NCBI GenBank assembly: GCA_938023705.1
Contig: CALJDJ010000080.1
Coordinates: 1 to 48,673 of the forward strand
Source: an uncultured Collinsella sp.
Lineage (GTDB): Bacteria > Actinomycetota > Coriobacteriia > Coriobacteriales > Coriobacteriaceae
DNA: 48,673 nt
Direction: 5' to 3'
Numbering within the stretch: the stretch's first letter is position 1; the number at the start of each line of letters is the position of its first letter. The notes under the pieces are model-generated. The model was not told where the DNA came from. It did no database searches and saw only the letters and a program-made list of their open reading frames with translations. This document shows, one piece after another, positions 1-7,474 of the stretch. A program made the position numbers and the translations under genes.

Positions 1-1
1 C

Positions 2-154
2 AAATACAATTCCAACAAAAGGAGCTATTACGGCATACGGAACATGAGCGACAAGTTGTGCCGGGAGAATGGCTTGTCCGTCGTCGTTCCCGGCAAGGGC
101 AGCAAGGGAAAGAGTTATGCAGAGTACCAAGCAGAAAAGACGGGTACAAGTTAG
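2..154 (+). pseudogene. C-terminal piece of a mobilisation relaxase (runs off the left edge)
   Basis: Reading frame 2 is open from the window edge to a TAG at 152-154. It encodes about 50 residues containing YYGIRNMSDKLCRENGLSVV followed by a lysine/glycine-rich stretch and SYAEYQAEKTG. This spacing (R..SD.LC.E.GLSV, then KGK.Y.E..AEK) is typical of the region after the catalytic domain in MobA/VirD2-type relaxases of conjugative and mobilisable elements from gut Firmicutes and Actinobacteria. In those proteins the chain normally continues with SWK and several hundred more residues; here a stop follows TGTS. The gene is therefore probably truncated, although a short natural C-terminus cannot be excluded because the N-terminal part lies outside the window. 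Its presence suggests a decayed mobile element. Confidence 0.55.
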
Positions 155-205
155 GTGGCCCGGCGTTTGCCCCGTTTTGCTGGGGATGTCTGTCGTTCAG
201 TGCTC

Positions 206-526
206 TTACTGGCCAATCCAGTGTTGCGCATAGCTCTTAATGTCCTCGGTAAAACCGTCAAGGTCATCAGGGGTGATCACACTGTCGATAAGCAAATTGG
301 CTATCTCGCGGTGCATTGTGCTGCGGCGAATGTCGTTTGCAATTACGCCTGAGGACAGCTTGTCTCTATTGAGGCGCTCTTCTAGTGCCCAAAATCTACT
401 GGACGCTTCGCTGTCGCCGTTCAGCATCTCAACGTACTGGCCGATGAGCTTTTCCATATAACGTTCTTGCCATTGAGGAAGCATTTTCTTAAACAGCTTC
501 CAGTCGCTTTCGGCTACGTCGCGCAT
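206..526 (-). CDS. Small conserved protein of unknown function (106 aa)
   Basis: The start at 526 is chosen because GGAGG lies just upstream of that ATG; a longer in-frame start has no such site. The protein begins MRDVAESDWKLFKKMLPQWQ and is rich in charged residues. It has no signal peptide or membrane segment and is probably an all-helical cytoplasmic protein. Its opening (DWKLF...L..WQE.YM..L...Y) resembles a short protein widespread in gut Firmicutes that is often labelled 'multidrug transporter', a label nothing in the sequence supports. It lies tail-to-tail with the relaxase remnant, so it may be passenger DNA of the same element. Function unknown. Confidence 0.7.
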   Translation of the reverse strand: MRDVAESDWKLFKKMLPQWQERYMEKLIGQYVEMLNGDSEASSRFWALEERLNRDKLSSGVIANDIRRSTMHREIANLLIDSVITPDDLDGFTEDIKSYAQHWIGQ

Positions 527-649
527 ATGTCCTCCGCTCGTCAAACGGGCTTTCCAGTTGCCTTTCATTCTATTTGGTTTTCGCTCGCAGGCGTGGATGA
601 GAGGCTCCCTTTAGCCTTCGAGATTGGGCTTGAATGGGTGGTATGCCAC

Positions 650-797
650 AAAATGGGCCTATCTACTACGTTTGCTACCACACCCTCGACCATGACAAAG
701 ATTATGAAATTAAAACCGCAGGTAGAGGGCTTGTCAATTTTCAAAAAAGCGGGTATGGTCGGCCCTCTCGAGTTAAACGTAGTAAATAGGCCCTTTT
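650..797. repeat. Double-stem hairpin element, copy 1
   Basis: The outer arms are about 25 bases (650-675 and 773-797). They share GGGCCTAT.TACTACGTTT and its complement with two mismatches. An inner stem pairs CGACCAT (687-693) with ATGGTCG (755-761). The middle contains TAAAACCGCAGGTA (711-724). Its complement TACCTGCGGTTTTA is identical to 34037-34050 in the second copy. The stems of the two copies are unrelated in sequence, but the concentric layout and the central motif are the same. Confidence 0.7.
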
Positions 798-855
798 CTT
801 GGCGCGCGGTCAGCTCAATGCTAATCTCCGTGCCGGAACTGACCCAGTTGTTTGT

Positions 856-925
856 AAGTTGCGGTGATATACGGACTGTTTTGGCGCTTTGGAGCCTCAA
901 AACAGTCCCTATATCACCGCAACTT
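856..925. repeat. GTTGCGGTGA palindrome, copy A1
   Basis: AAGTTGCGGTGATATA (856-871) and its exact complement end the element, and the pairing continues through GGACTGTTTTG. This makes a stem of about 28 bp with one mismatch around a 12-base loop. A related palindrome lies at 2098-2165. Confidence 0.85.
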
Positions 926-974
926 GAAAGGGGCGGGCGGTGTCGGATGAGTGGCGCTGGCTGGTTGGGGTGGT

Positions 975-1913
975 TTAGGCCTGTTTGCGGCACTTCCATT
1001 GTTTGCGACACCAGCGCATGAGCGCCTTTACGATGGGAATCGTGATGAGGATGGCCCATGCGGGATGGGGCCGCCCCAGGCAAAGCCACATATAGAGAAA
1101 CCATGCAATGGCGGCTGCTGGATAGACGCATTCAATGAGCTTTGACAAATGGCGTCGATCGATAAAGTCACCAATTGCGTAGTAGACGGGAACCAAAAAG
1201 ACGAGGAAAAGCCCCATGCCCCATGTGCCGTAGACAATGCCGAGCGCCAGATAGGCGAGAGTGACAAGTGCGGGGAAGGGGAATTTGTTCCATGCACGTC
1301 CGACCTTGGTGTGGAAATGCTTGCCATGATGGTCGAGCTTGTCGTGTGCTTCCTTCCAGCTGGAAAACGTCTCGCCGTCGATGGTGACGGTGCCGTCGTC
1401 ATTGGTGCGTACGCTATGTCCATCGTCCTCAAGCGTATCGATATGCACGCCGTCCGGCCCCACATGCACCTCTTCGCCCTTGCGCTCGTTGGTCACATGG
1501 ATGCCGCTCCAACCAACATGGACTTCCTCGCCTTTATTGGGATCAATGACGTGGATACCGCGCACGAGGGAAATATCGACAAGTGGCTTATCGCTGCAAT
1601 CAGCGTGCTCAGTAGAAGCCTCAGCCTCTTCAGCCTTATCTGAAGCTTTGGTGCCGGCGTTGCTGTTCTGTGCCTCATCATCAGCCTGTGAGTCATCAGC
1701 GCTAGCCACCGCCTCCCCATACAGCAGCTCATCCAGCGACACGCCATACAGCGCGGCGAGCGCAATAAGGTTATCGGTATCGGGCGAGGATTCGCTGCGC
1801 TCCCATTTACTGACAGCCTGACGACTCACACCCAGCTGGGCGGCAAGCGCCTCCTGAGAAAGCCCGGCAGCCTTGCGGCGATCGACGAGGCGCTGTGCCA
1901 TCGCAAGATCCAT
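975..1913 (-). CDS. XRE-family helix-turn-helix regulator with C-terminal membrane segments
   Basis: The 312-residue protein starts at 1913, preceded by AAAGGAACCACC. Residues 5-60 form an XRE/Cro HTH (GLSQEALAAQLGVSRQAVSKWE). Residues 70-108 are an acidic, low-complexity linker. Residues 127-140 and 145-158 are an internal duplication (KGEEVHVG..GIHV, then KGEEVHVG..GVHI), and another short repeat-like strand region follows to about 180. The last 100 residues hold three or four hydrophobic segments (LVTLAYLALGIVYGTWGMGLF onward). This makes it a membrane-anchored regulator that could sense envelope state. It stands alone between the palindromes at 856-925 and 2098-2165. The target genes are not evident. 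Confidence 0.85.
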   Translation of the reverse strand: MDLAMAQRLVDRRKAAGLSQEALAAQLGVSRQAVSKWERSESSPDTDNLIALAALYGVSLDELLYGEAVASADDSQADDEAQNSNAGTKASDKAEEAEASTEHADCSDKPLVDISLVRGIHVIDPNKGEEVHVGWSGIHVTNERKGEEVHVGPDGVHIDTLEDDGHSVRTNDDGTVTIDGETFSSWKEAHDKLDHHGKHFHTKVGRAWNKFPFPALVTLAYLALGIVYGTWGMGLFLVFLVPVYYAIGDFIDRRHLSKLIECVYPAAAIAWFLYMWLCLGRPHPAWAILITIPIVKALMRWCRKQWKCRKQA

Positions 1914-2097
1914 GGTGGTTCCTTTCGTTTGATGGTCGAATCGAATGAGCCGAGTATGCCGAGAACAACCGGTAGCGACCACCATTTCTAGTTAGAATCT
2001 GCCCCAACCCTACCGCAACTACCGGTAGCAATCCCTAACGACCAGCCATTTCAGGACAAATGTCAGTGCAAGTAGCAGCCAAGAGCCCCCACTCAGT

Positions 2098-2165
2098 AAG
2101 TTGCGGTGGAATAGTTTTTGGATTCAGCCATTTGCGGACTAAGCAGGAACTATTTCACCGCAACT
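2098..2165. repeat. GTTGCGGTGA palindrome, copy A2
   Basis: AGTTGCGGTG.AATAGTT at the left end is matched by its complement AACTATTTCACCGCAACT at the right end, around a loop of about 30 bases. The outer ten bases are identical to copy A1 at 856-925, while the rest of the stem differs. Confidence 0.8.
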
Positions 2166-2226
2166 GAATTTCAGACCAGGCACCCGCAGCAAGAAGACGA
2201 ATAGCCTCGGCGAGTATGTAAACGCA

Positions 2227-2323
2227 GGGCCCTCCGACCCCGCCCGACGATTTCGATTGGCGACCTTTGACGGAGTCAAGGGAGGAGCCAAATCGAAATA
2301 CGTCGGGCGGGGTCGGAGGGCCC
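2227..2323. repeat. 97-base near-perfect hairpin downstream of pfkA
   Basis: The arms at 2227-2260 and 2288-2323 pair over about 34 bp. They begin GGGCCCTCCGACCCCGCCCG and differ only by two single-base bulges. The 27-base loop can itself fold (TTGAC with GTCAA). It lies 24 bases beyond the pfkA stop and could terminate transcription, but it is far longer than an ordinary terminator and lacks a T-run. Confidence 0.8.
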
Positions 2324-2346
2324 GATGGGGTGGATTCCAGCCGAGG

Positions 2347-3426
2347 CTATTCGTCGCCGAAGCTGATGCCCAACGCCTTGGCCTCGCGCACCAGGTCGCT
2401 CTGGGGGTCGACATACTTGAGCTTACCGGCGACCTCCTCGAGCGGCATGTGGCACATCTTGCCGTCGCGCAGGGCGATCATGTAGCCAAACTCGCCGCGC
2501 AGGCAGCCGAGTGCCGCCTCGACGCCGCACTGGGTCGCAAAGATGCGGTCCTGGGCGTCGGGCTGACCGCCGCGCTGCGTATGGCCGGGGATGGCGACGC
2601 GGGTCTCGCGGCCGGTCTTGGCCTCGATCTCCTTGGCGATGTCGTACACGATCGACGGGCTCGTGCGCTCGGCAAGCTTCTTCTTGTACTCCTTCTTGGA
2701 CAGCGCCGCGTCCTCCTTGGAGATAGCGCCCTCGGCGACGGCTACGATGGTAAAGCGGCTGCCGGTCTCCATGCGATGCTCGATGGTCTTGATGACGTTG
2801 TCCATGTCGTAGGGGGTCTCGGGAATCAGGATGACGTCCGCGCCGCCCGCGACGCCGGCATACAGCGGAATCCAACCGACCTTGTGGCCCATGATCTCGA
2901 TGACAAACACGCGGCCGTGACTCGAGGCAGTGGTGTGGATGTCGTCGATGCACTTGGTGGCGACGTCGATGGCGCTCGTAAAGCCAAACGTCAGCTCGGT
3001 GCCCCAGGTGTCGTTATCGATGGTCTTGGGCAGGGCGATAACGTTGAGGCCCTCTTCGCGCAGGCGGTTGGCGGTCTTGGTGGAGCCGTTACCGCCCAGC
3101 ATAAACAGGCAGTCGAGCTGCAGCTTATGATAGGTGTGGACCATTGCGGGCACCTTCTCGACGCCGTCGGCCTCGGGAATGTCCAGGCGCTTGAACGGCG
3201 TGCGGCTCGTGCCCAGGATGGTGCCGCCGCGGGTGAGGATGCCGCTAAAATCGGCGGGCGTCATGACGCGGAACCTGCTGTAGATAAGGCCCTGGTAGCC
3301 GTCCTCAAAACCATAGATCTCAATAGGCTCTTCGCTATTGGTCATAAGCGTTTTGACAATGCCGCGCATGGTGGCGTTGAGCGCTTGGCAGTCGCCGCCA
3401 CTGGTAAGAAGACCGATCCTAAGCAT
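2347..3426 (-). CDS. pfkA: 6-phosphofructokinase, K-type of the actinobacterial group
   Basis: This 359-residue cytoplasmic glycolytic kinase phosphorylates fructose 6-phosphate to the 1,6-bisphosphate. Visible motifs are GLLTSGGDCQALNA at the N-terminal phosphate loop, GGNGS at 111-115 and PKTIDNDTWG at 133-142 with the catalytic aspartates. IPGHTQRGG and the catalytic MGHKVGW region follow. The donor is suggested by two positions: Gly114 in GGNGS is typical of ATP enzymes (PPi enzymes carry Asp), whereas Lys134 in PKTIDND is shared by PPi enzymes and by ATP-using actinobacterial 'group III' PFKs. ATP use is the better guess. A site GGAAGG precedes the ATG at 3426. Confidence 0.93.
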   Translation of the reverse strand: MLRIGLLTSGGDCQALNATMRGIVKTLMTNSEEPIEIYGFEDGYQGLIYSRFRVMTPADFSGILTRGGTILGTSRTPFKRLDIPEADGVEKVPAMVHTYHKLQLDCLFMLGGNGSTKTANRLREEGLNVIALPKTIDNDTWGTELTFGFTSAIDVATKCIDDIHTTASSHGRVFVIEIMGHKVGWIPLYAGVAGGADVILIPETPYDMDNVIKTIEHRMETGSRFTIVAVAEGAISKEDAALSKKEYKKKLAERTSPSIVYDIAKEIEAKTGRETRVAIPGHTQRGGQPDAQDRIFATQCGVEAALGCLRGEFGYMIALRDGKMCHMPLEEVAGKLKYVDPQSDLVREAKALGISFGDE

Positions 3427-3464
3427 GATGAATCCTTCCGGGCAAGTTATAACATGCGCATAAG

Positions 3465-3497
3465 TTTACCCCCGCACACTGTTGATACGGGGGTAAA
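3465..3497. terminator. Hairpin between pfkA and the Ntn hydrolase
   Basis: TTTACCCCCG and CGGGGGTAAA form a perfect 10-bp stem with a 13-base loop. It lies after the minus-strand hydrolase stop (3567) and just upstream of the pfkA promoter region. It could end the first transcript or act on pfkA expression. Confidence 0.55.
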
Positions 3498-3566
3498 ACG
3501 TGTTAGCTCAAGCGTATGGAAATGTAAGCAACGTCAGGCGAGCGTAAGGTCGACGGGCCTGGCTCC

Positions 3567-4652
3567 TTACAGTGCGAAGGCATCGACGTTGCCCCAGTGG
3601 CGGCGCAGCGTGATGGCGGCAGCAGGCTCGGTGTTGTCAAAGACGACCGACCACTGCGTGTTGCTGGTGATGTCTTCCGGATTGGGCTCTTGCGCTGCAG
3701 CGCGTAGGGCCTTCCAAGCGACTGCCTCGTCTTGGGCGCCGGTATGGGCGTCGAGGACATCGGCGATTGCGGCGGCGCGCTCTTTACCATGGCCTAGCTC
3801 GCCATTCTTTTGGTTAGGCAGCACTTCGTCGCCATAGCAGGCGTAGAAGTTCGTAACCTGGGTTACAGGAGTCGCTTTGAAAGCGCGGTCCGGATCGCGC
3901 GGATCCCACTCTACTACGCGCGCGTCACCGGCGGCGTCGTTTATAAAGAAGTGGTAATCGCGTCCTGCCATGGCGTGCATGTCGTAGGCGGAAAGCAGGT
4001 CGACAGCTTCTTGCGTGGTGGCGGCACGGTCGAGCACCAGACGGATGGCGAGCGAGGTGTTGATGACAGGGCGCTGCGTGTTCTGGTCACAGGGTTTGGA
4101 ATCCAGGGTGAGTACGGCAATGGACACACCACATTCGTTGACGCCGTCGAGCTGGGCAAACGGGCCCATCAACGCCGCGGCGCGTCCGGCGACGGAGTCA
4201 AGCGGAGTGTTGGCGCCCAGGTTATTGAGGGCCGCAAAGCCAATGGAGGCATAACCATCGCGCGGGTGATTGCGCACCAGCAGCGCCGAGGTGTCGTCCT
4301 TAAAGTCGTAATTGCGACCGGTGCGCACGCGGCCTTCGGCATCTACGGCGACAAAAGCGCTGCAGGCAAACTGGGGTGCCTGGACATGTGCCGGCACACC
4401 GGGCAGCACCTGCGCTACCACGGCATCGATGTAGGTCTGGTCGTCGCGCACGCCAGCGGCGATGATGCGATCAAGATCGTAGTCGTAGGCAATGTCGATT
4501 GCGTACAGGTCATAGCCATCCGCGTAGCCGGTCAAGCGTTTGAGCGACGCGGCGGACTTGATTTGCTTGTGATAAACGATACCGGTGGCAGCGGCAAGGC
4601 CGACGGCGGCTCCCGTGACACCGCAGGCAATGGCAATGTTACGTGGCTTCAT
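3567..4652 (-). CDS. Membrane-anchored Ntn-fold amidohydrolase (choloylglycine hydrolase/C45-like)
   Basis: The 361-residue protein has an N-terminal hydrophobic anchor (IAIACGVTGAAVGLAAATGI, residues 6-25), so the catalytic domain is probably outside the membrane. The predicted nucleophile is Cys97 in QFACSAFVAV. Arg113 and Asp116 in GRNYDF sit at the same distances from it as Arg18 and Asp21 from Cys2 in bile-salt hydrolases. The later BSH asparagine (AGLNF, Asn82) is replaced by Thr in IAVLTLD. The family hydrolyses linear amides or transfers acyl groups. The internal cysteine implies that the N-terminal part is retained or cleaved unusually. The substrate cannot be read from the sequence. 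It is a single gene preceded by GAGGAGCC. Confidence 0.8.
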   Translation of the reverse strand: MKPRNIAIACGVTGAAVGLAAATGIVYHKQIKSAASLKRLTGYADGYDLYAIDIAYDYDLDRIIAAGVRDDQTYIDAVVAQVLPGVPAHVQAPQFACSAFVAVDAEGRVRTGRNYDFKDDTSALLVRNHPRDGYASIGFAALNNLGANTPLDSVAGRAAALMGPFAQLDGVNECGVSIAVLTLDSKPCDQNTQRPVINTSLAIRLVLDRAATTQEAVDLLSAYDMHAMAGRDYHFFINDAAGDARVVEWDPRDPDRAFKATPVTQVTNFYACYGDEVLPNQKNGELGHGKERAAAIADVLDAHTGAQDEAVAWKALRAAAQEPNPEDITSNTQWSVVFDNTEPAAAITLRRHWGNVDAFAL

Positions 4653-4813
4653 GACGGCTCCTCTCGTCCTGTTAGCGCAATTGTCGCAAAAGGAGCGCGG
4701 GCATGATGGCTCAACTTGGTGAGCGGCGCGGAATTAAGCACGGAATGAAGAGTGCGACGCTGGCGTGGCGGGGTATGCTGGAGGGGACCATCAACCCAGC
4801 GAAAGGGGAGAGC

Positions 4814-6199
4814 ATGACGGATCAGGAAACGCCCGAGCGCGCGCATGTGACGGCCGACGATATCGAGGCCGCCAACGACCTTATCGACTTTATCGAGGCA
4901 TGCCCCAGCATGTTCCATACGGCGGCGACCATTATGGCCGAGCTCGACGAGGCGGGCTTTACCTACCTGCCCGAGAATGCGGCGTGGGATATCGAACCGG
5001 GCGGGCGTTATTACACGCAGCGCAACACCTCGAGCGTCGTTGCCTTTAAGGTGGGCGAGGACCTGGCCGCGACATGGGGCGAGGACGGCGTTGCCGGCGA
5101 CTACCATTTTCAGCTCACGGCGTCGCACAGCGATTCGCCGACGTTTAAGGTCAAGGCCGTGCCCGAACTCGACGGCGCGGGCGAGACGCTGCGCCTGAAC
5201 ACCGAGGCCTACGGCGGCATGATCGACTACACCTGGTTCGACCGTCCGCTGGCGCTTGCGGGCCGCGTGCTGGTGCGCGAGGGTGACCGCATTGAGAGCC
5301 GCCTGCTTGCCACCGAGCGCGAGGTCGCTATTATCCCGAGCCTTGCCATCCATATGAACCGTGGCGTCAACGAGGGCTTTGCTCCCAGCCGAGCCGTCGA
5401 CCTGTGCCCGCTCATCAGCGCCGGCGATCTTAAGCAGGGCGACTTTGATGCTCTGATCGCTGACGAACTGGCTGTTGATCCTGAGCAGATTCTGGGCCGC
5501 GATCTGTTCCTCGTCAACCGACAGGATGCGCGCATTTGGGGCTGGGCCGACGAGTTTATCTCGACGCCCAAGCTCGACGACCTGGCCTGCGCCTACACCT
5601 CGCTGCAGGCATTTTTGGGTGCCGAGAACGCGCACGACGTTTCGGTCTTCTGCTGCTTCGATAACGAGGAGGTCGGCTCCGAGACCAAGCAGGGCGCCAT
5701 GTCGACGTTCTTGGCCGACGCGCTGCGCCGCATCAACGGATCGCTGGGCTTCGATGACGAGTCGTACCACCGTGCGCTTGCCGCTTCGATGCTCGTGAGC
5801 TGCGACAACGCGCATGCCGTGCACCCCAACCACGCTGAGAAGTGCGACGCCCGCAACCAGGTTGTGCTCAACGGCGGCATCGTCATCAAGGAGGCCGCCA
5901 ACCAGCACTACTGCACCGACGCCTTTAGCCGCGCGGTGTTCCAGGCCATCTGCGATGACGCCGACGTGCCCACGCAGGCCTTCGCCAACAAGAGCGATAT
6001 GGCGGGTGGCTCCACGCTCGGCAACCTGTCGAACATGCAGGCGAGCATGCATGCCGTGGACGTGGGCCTGCCGCAGCTGGCCATGCACTCGAGCTACGAG
6101 ACCGGCGGCGTGCGCGACGTGATGTACGCCATCCGCGCCCTCACCGCCTTCTACGAGCGAAACCTAACCATCAACGGCGCCGAAAGTGTAGAGCTCTAA
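4814..6199 (+). CDS. apeB: M18 family aminopeptidase
   Basis: The start at 4814 follows GAAAGGGGAG; an upstream in-frame extension lacks a site. The 461-residue protein is a cytoplasmic dinuclear-metal aminopeptidase of the aspartyl aminopeptidase/ApeB family. Motifs include TASHSDSPTFKVK (first metal-binding His/Asp), FDNEEVGSETKQGA (catalytic Glu pair) and SCDNAHAVHPNHAEK (metal Asp). FANKSDMAGGSTLG and the terminal AMHSSYETGG (metal His) complete the family set. Length agrees with bacterial M18 enzymes. It acts in turnover of peptides with acidic or other N-terminal residues. A hairpin of the GGGACAGG family starts within its stop region. Confidence 0.95.
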   Translation: MTDQETPERAHVTADDIEAANDLIDFIEACPSMFHTAATIMAELDEAGFTYLPENAAWDIEPGGRYYTQRNTSSVVAFKVGEDLAATWGEDGVAGDYHFQLTASHSDSPTFKVKAVPELDGAGETLRLNTEAYGGMIDYTWFDRPLALAGRVLVREGDRIESRLLATEREVAIIPSLAIHMNRGVNEGFAPSRAVDLCPLISAGDLKQGDFDALIADELAVDPEQILGRDLFLVNRQDARIWGWADEFISTPKLDDLACAYTSLQAFLGAENAHDVSVFCCFDNEEVGSETKQGAMSTFLADALRRINGSLGFDDESYHRALAASMLVSCDNAHAVHPNHAEKCDARNQVVLNGGIVIKEAANQHYCTDAFSRAVFQAICDDADVPTQAFANKSDMAGGSTLGNLSNMQASMHAVDVGLPQLAMHSSYETGGVRDVMYAIRALTAFYERNLTINGAESVEL

Positions 6200-6253
6200 A
6201 ACCTGCCAAAAAGGGACATGCCAAAAAGGGACAGGTTTATTTTGGCAGGTTTT
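6199..6253 (+). repeat. REP-like hairpin with GGGACAGG core, with internal duplication
   Basis: AACCTGCCAAAA and TTTTGGCAGGTT form the stem. TGCCAAAAAGGGACA is present twice in tandem inside it. Simpler copies are at 8590-8626, 41094-41131 (reversed) and 45955-45986. Confidence 0.8.
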
Positions 6254-6308
6254 ATCTGGGCAAATGCCGCAATGCCAACAGCTGGACGGAATTGTTAAGA
6301 CACCGCTG

Positions 6309-6470
6309 GTCGAGCAAACGTCAGCGAGCGACGTCCAGAGCGAACAAGTTGGCATGAAAAAAGGCGAGGCATTGACCTTCTGGTCATGCCTCGCCTTTTG
6401 AATGACAAATTGTCGTTCTGGACGTTGCGCAGCGTCGGCCGGTCCGCCGTTCGTAAGAACGGCGGAACCT
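6309..6470 (+). ncRNA. Three-stem structured element S1
   Basis: The 162-base element opens with GGTCGAGCAAACGTCAGCGA. An outer stem pairs GACGTCCAGA with TCTGGACGTT and continues through CGAACAA/TTGTCG. It encloses a second hairpin (GGCGAGGCAT...ATGCCTCGCC). A third hairpin follows (CCGCCGTTC gtaa GAACGGCGG). The same order, opening and junctions occur at 7475-7634 with compensatory stem changes. Whether it acts as RNA or as a mobile palindrome is not known. Confidence 0.55.
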
Positions 6471-6517
6471 AAAGGTGCAGTGTGCCTCGGCGGCTTTTTG
6501 TGTACAGAGTACGGCTA

Positions 6518-6546
6518 ATGCTTATAAATGCTATACATGCTTTACG
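6518..6546 (+). promoter_or_regulatory. Three phased ATGCT direct repeats upstream of the antitoxin gene
   Basis: ATGCTTAT, ATGCTATA and ATGCTTTA begin at 6518, 6528 and 6537, about one helical turn apart. They overlap TATA-rich promoter-like sequence. Ribbon-helix-helix antitoxins usually bind short phased repeats like this to autorepress. Confidence 0.45.
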
Positions 6547-6594
6547 TATCTACCATAGAGTTTTATGATAGTTTTGAAGTATTAAGGAGGGGCC

Positions 6595-6975
6595 ATGACC
6601 ACAACAGCCGCTCAGATCAACGTACGTCTCGATGCCGATCTTAAAAGGAGCGGGGACGCCGCTCTCTCCAGGGCCGGTATGACGCCGAGCCAAGCGGTGC
6701 GAGCGCTCTGGCAGCTTGCAGCGTCGCTGGCCGATCGCCCCGGTGCGCTCGAGGATATTCTGCTGCCCAGTCGTGCCCGGGCGGAACAGCGCGAGCACGA
6801 AAAGGCCGCCAAACGTAAGCTCGAGCTCATAGATCAGGGGTCGAAGCTGTTCGCTACCGCTTGCCGTGAGTCGGGAATCGATATGGCCAAGGCCCGACCG
6901 TCGGATGACGAAGAGCTCAAACGAAACGCCTATGCGGATCGCTATGGCGAGGAGATGGGCTGGCTCTATGAGTGA
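6595..6975 (+). CDS. RelB/DinJ-family antitoxin
   Basis: The start follows AAGGAGGGGCC. The 126-residue protein opens with a ribbon-helix-helix (INVRLDADLKRSGDAALSRA, then GMTPSQAVRALWQLAAS), the DNA-binding and dimerisation unit of RelB/DinJ. The tail from about residue 55 is charged and probably wraps the toxin. The stop overlaps the start of the PIN gene by eight bases, which is typical of translational coupling in toxin-antitoxin operons. RelB/DinJ proteins usually partner RelE/YafQ RNases; a PIN partner is less common. It probably represses its own promoter at the phased repeats just upstream. Confidence 0.85.
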   Translation: MTTTAAQINVRLDADLKRSGDAALSRAGMTPSQAVRALWQLAASLADRPGALEDILLPSRARAEQREHEKAAKRKLELIDQGSKLFATACRESGIDMAKARPSDDEELKRNAYADRYGEEMGWLYE

Positions 6976-7456
6976 GGCTCCAAAGCGCATCTTGGTTGAT
7001 ACCAACGTGTGGCTTGATTACTTCATTCCCTCGCGCGGTCGTTCGCTGGCGATTGAGTTTTTACGCGATGCATGCACGGCACAGGTTGATTTGCTGTATG
7101 CGGTGACATCGTCCAAAGACCTGTTCTATTTGATTTCAAGCGAACATAAGGCATGGTATCGGCGCGAGCATGGCTCACTGTCCCAAGATGCCGCCGTGGC
7201 GGCGACATCACTTGCATGGGATTGCCTTGACGTGTTGTCGCAACTTGCCACGCCGGTACCCTGCAACCTGAGTGACATATGGATGGCGAGCAAGCAGCGT
7301 AATCTCCATAGCGATTACGAAGACGATTTAATCATCGCTGCGGCAATGCGCGCAAAGGCAGATCTCCTGGTCACCAACGATGCCAAACTCTGTTCACACG
7401 CACCCGTTGCAGCAATGAGCGTAGAAGACGCAAAGAATTACTTAGCAACGCTCTAG
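6968..7456 (+). CDS. PIN-domain toxin (VapC-like ribonuclease)
   Basis: The 162-residue protein starts at 6968 inside the antitoxin stop; a longer in-frame extension would overlap the antitoxin by over 100 bases without a site. PIN acids are visible at Asp11 in RILVDTNVWLDYF, in HSDYEDDLIIAAA and in LLVTNDAKL. These coordinate Mg2+ in single-strand RNases. The layout (antitoxin first, eight-base overlap) supports a type II system that cleaves RNA when the antitoxin is degraded. The pair lies between structured elements S1 and S2. Confidence 0.87.
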   Translation: MSEAPKRILVDTNVWLDYFIPSRGRSLAIEFLRDACTAQVDLLYAVTSSKDLFYLISSEHKAWYRREHGSLSQDAAVAATSLAWDCLDVLSQLATPVPCNLSDIWMASKQRNLHSDYEDDLIIAAAMRAKADLLVTNDAKLCSHAPVAAMSVEDAKNYLATL

Positions 7457-7474
7457 CAATTTGAAGACCCTGCA

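Larger units (their letters stand above)
569..974. other. Intergenic stretch with two large hairpins and no convincing gene
   Basis: This 406-base stretch has no open frame with a ribosome site. It holds the double-stem hairpin at 650-797 and the GTTGCGGTGA palindrome at 856-925. It is more AT-rich than the neighbouring genes. Confidence 0.6.
1914..2346. other. Intergenic stretch holding two palindromic elements
   Basis: The stretch contains the upstream region of the XRE gene, palindrome A2 (2098-2165) and the long hairpin 2227-2323. No coding frame in it has a ribosome site. Confidence 0.6.
6200..6594. other. Intergenic stretch: REP hairpin, structured element S1, toxin-antitoxin promoter region
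   Basis: The 395 bases hold the 6199-6253 hairpin, the three-stem element S1 (6309-6470) and three phased ATGCT repeats before the antitoxin gene. I see no coding frame with a ribosome site. Confidence 0.7.

Noticed and set aside
206..526. The label 'multidrug transporter' for the small edge protein
   Set aside because: The protein has no membrane segment, so a transporter role is not supported.
2257..3837. A 526-codon plus-strand frame over pfkA
   Set aside because: It starts inside the 97-base hairpin and reads the complement of pfkA; no motif or ribosome site supports it.
3567..4652. Calling the Ntn protein a bile-salt hydrolase
   Set aside because: Only part of the active-site set is present and the nucleophile is internal; a general amidohydrolase call is safer.
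4649..6088. A long minus-strand frame over the M18 aminopeptidase
   Set aside because: It mirrors a gene with intact metal-site motifs and lacks any family signature.
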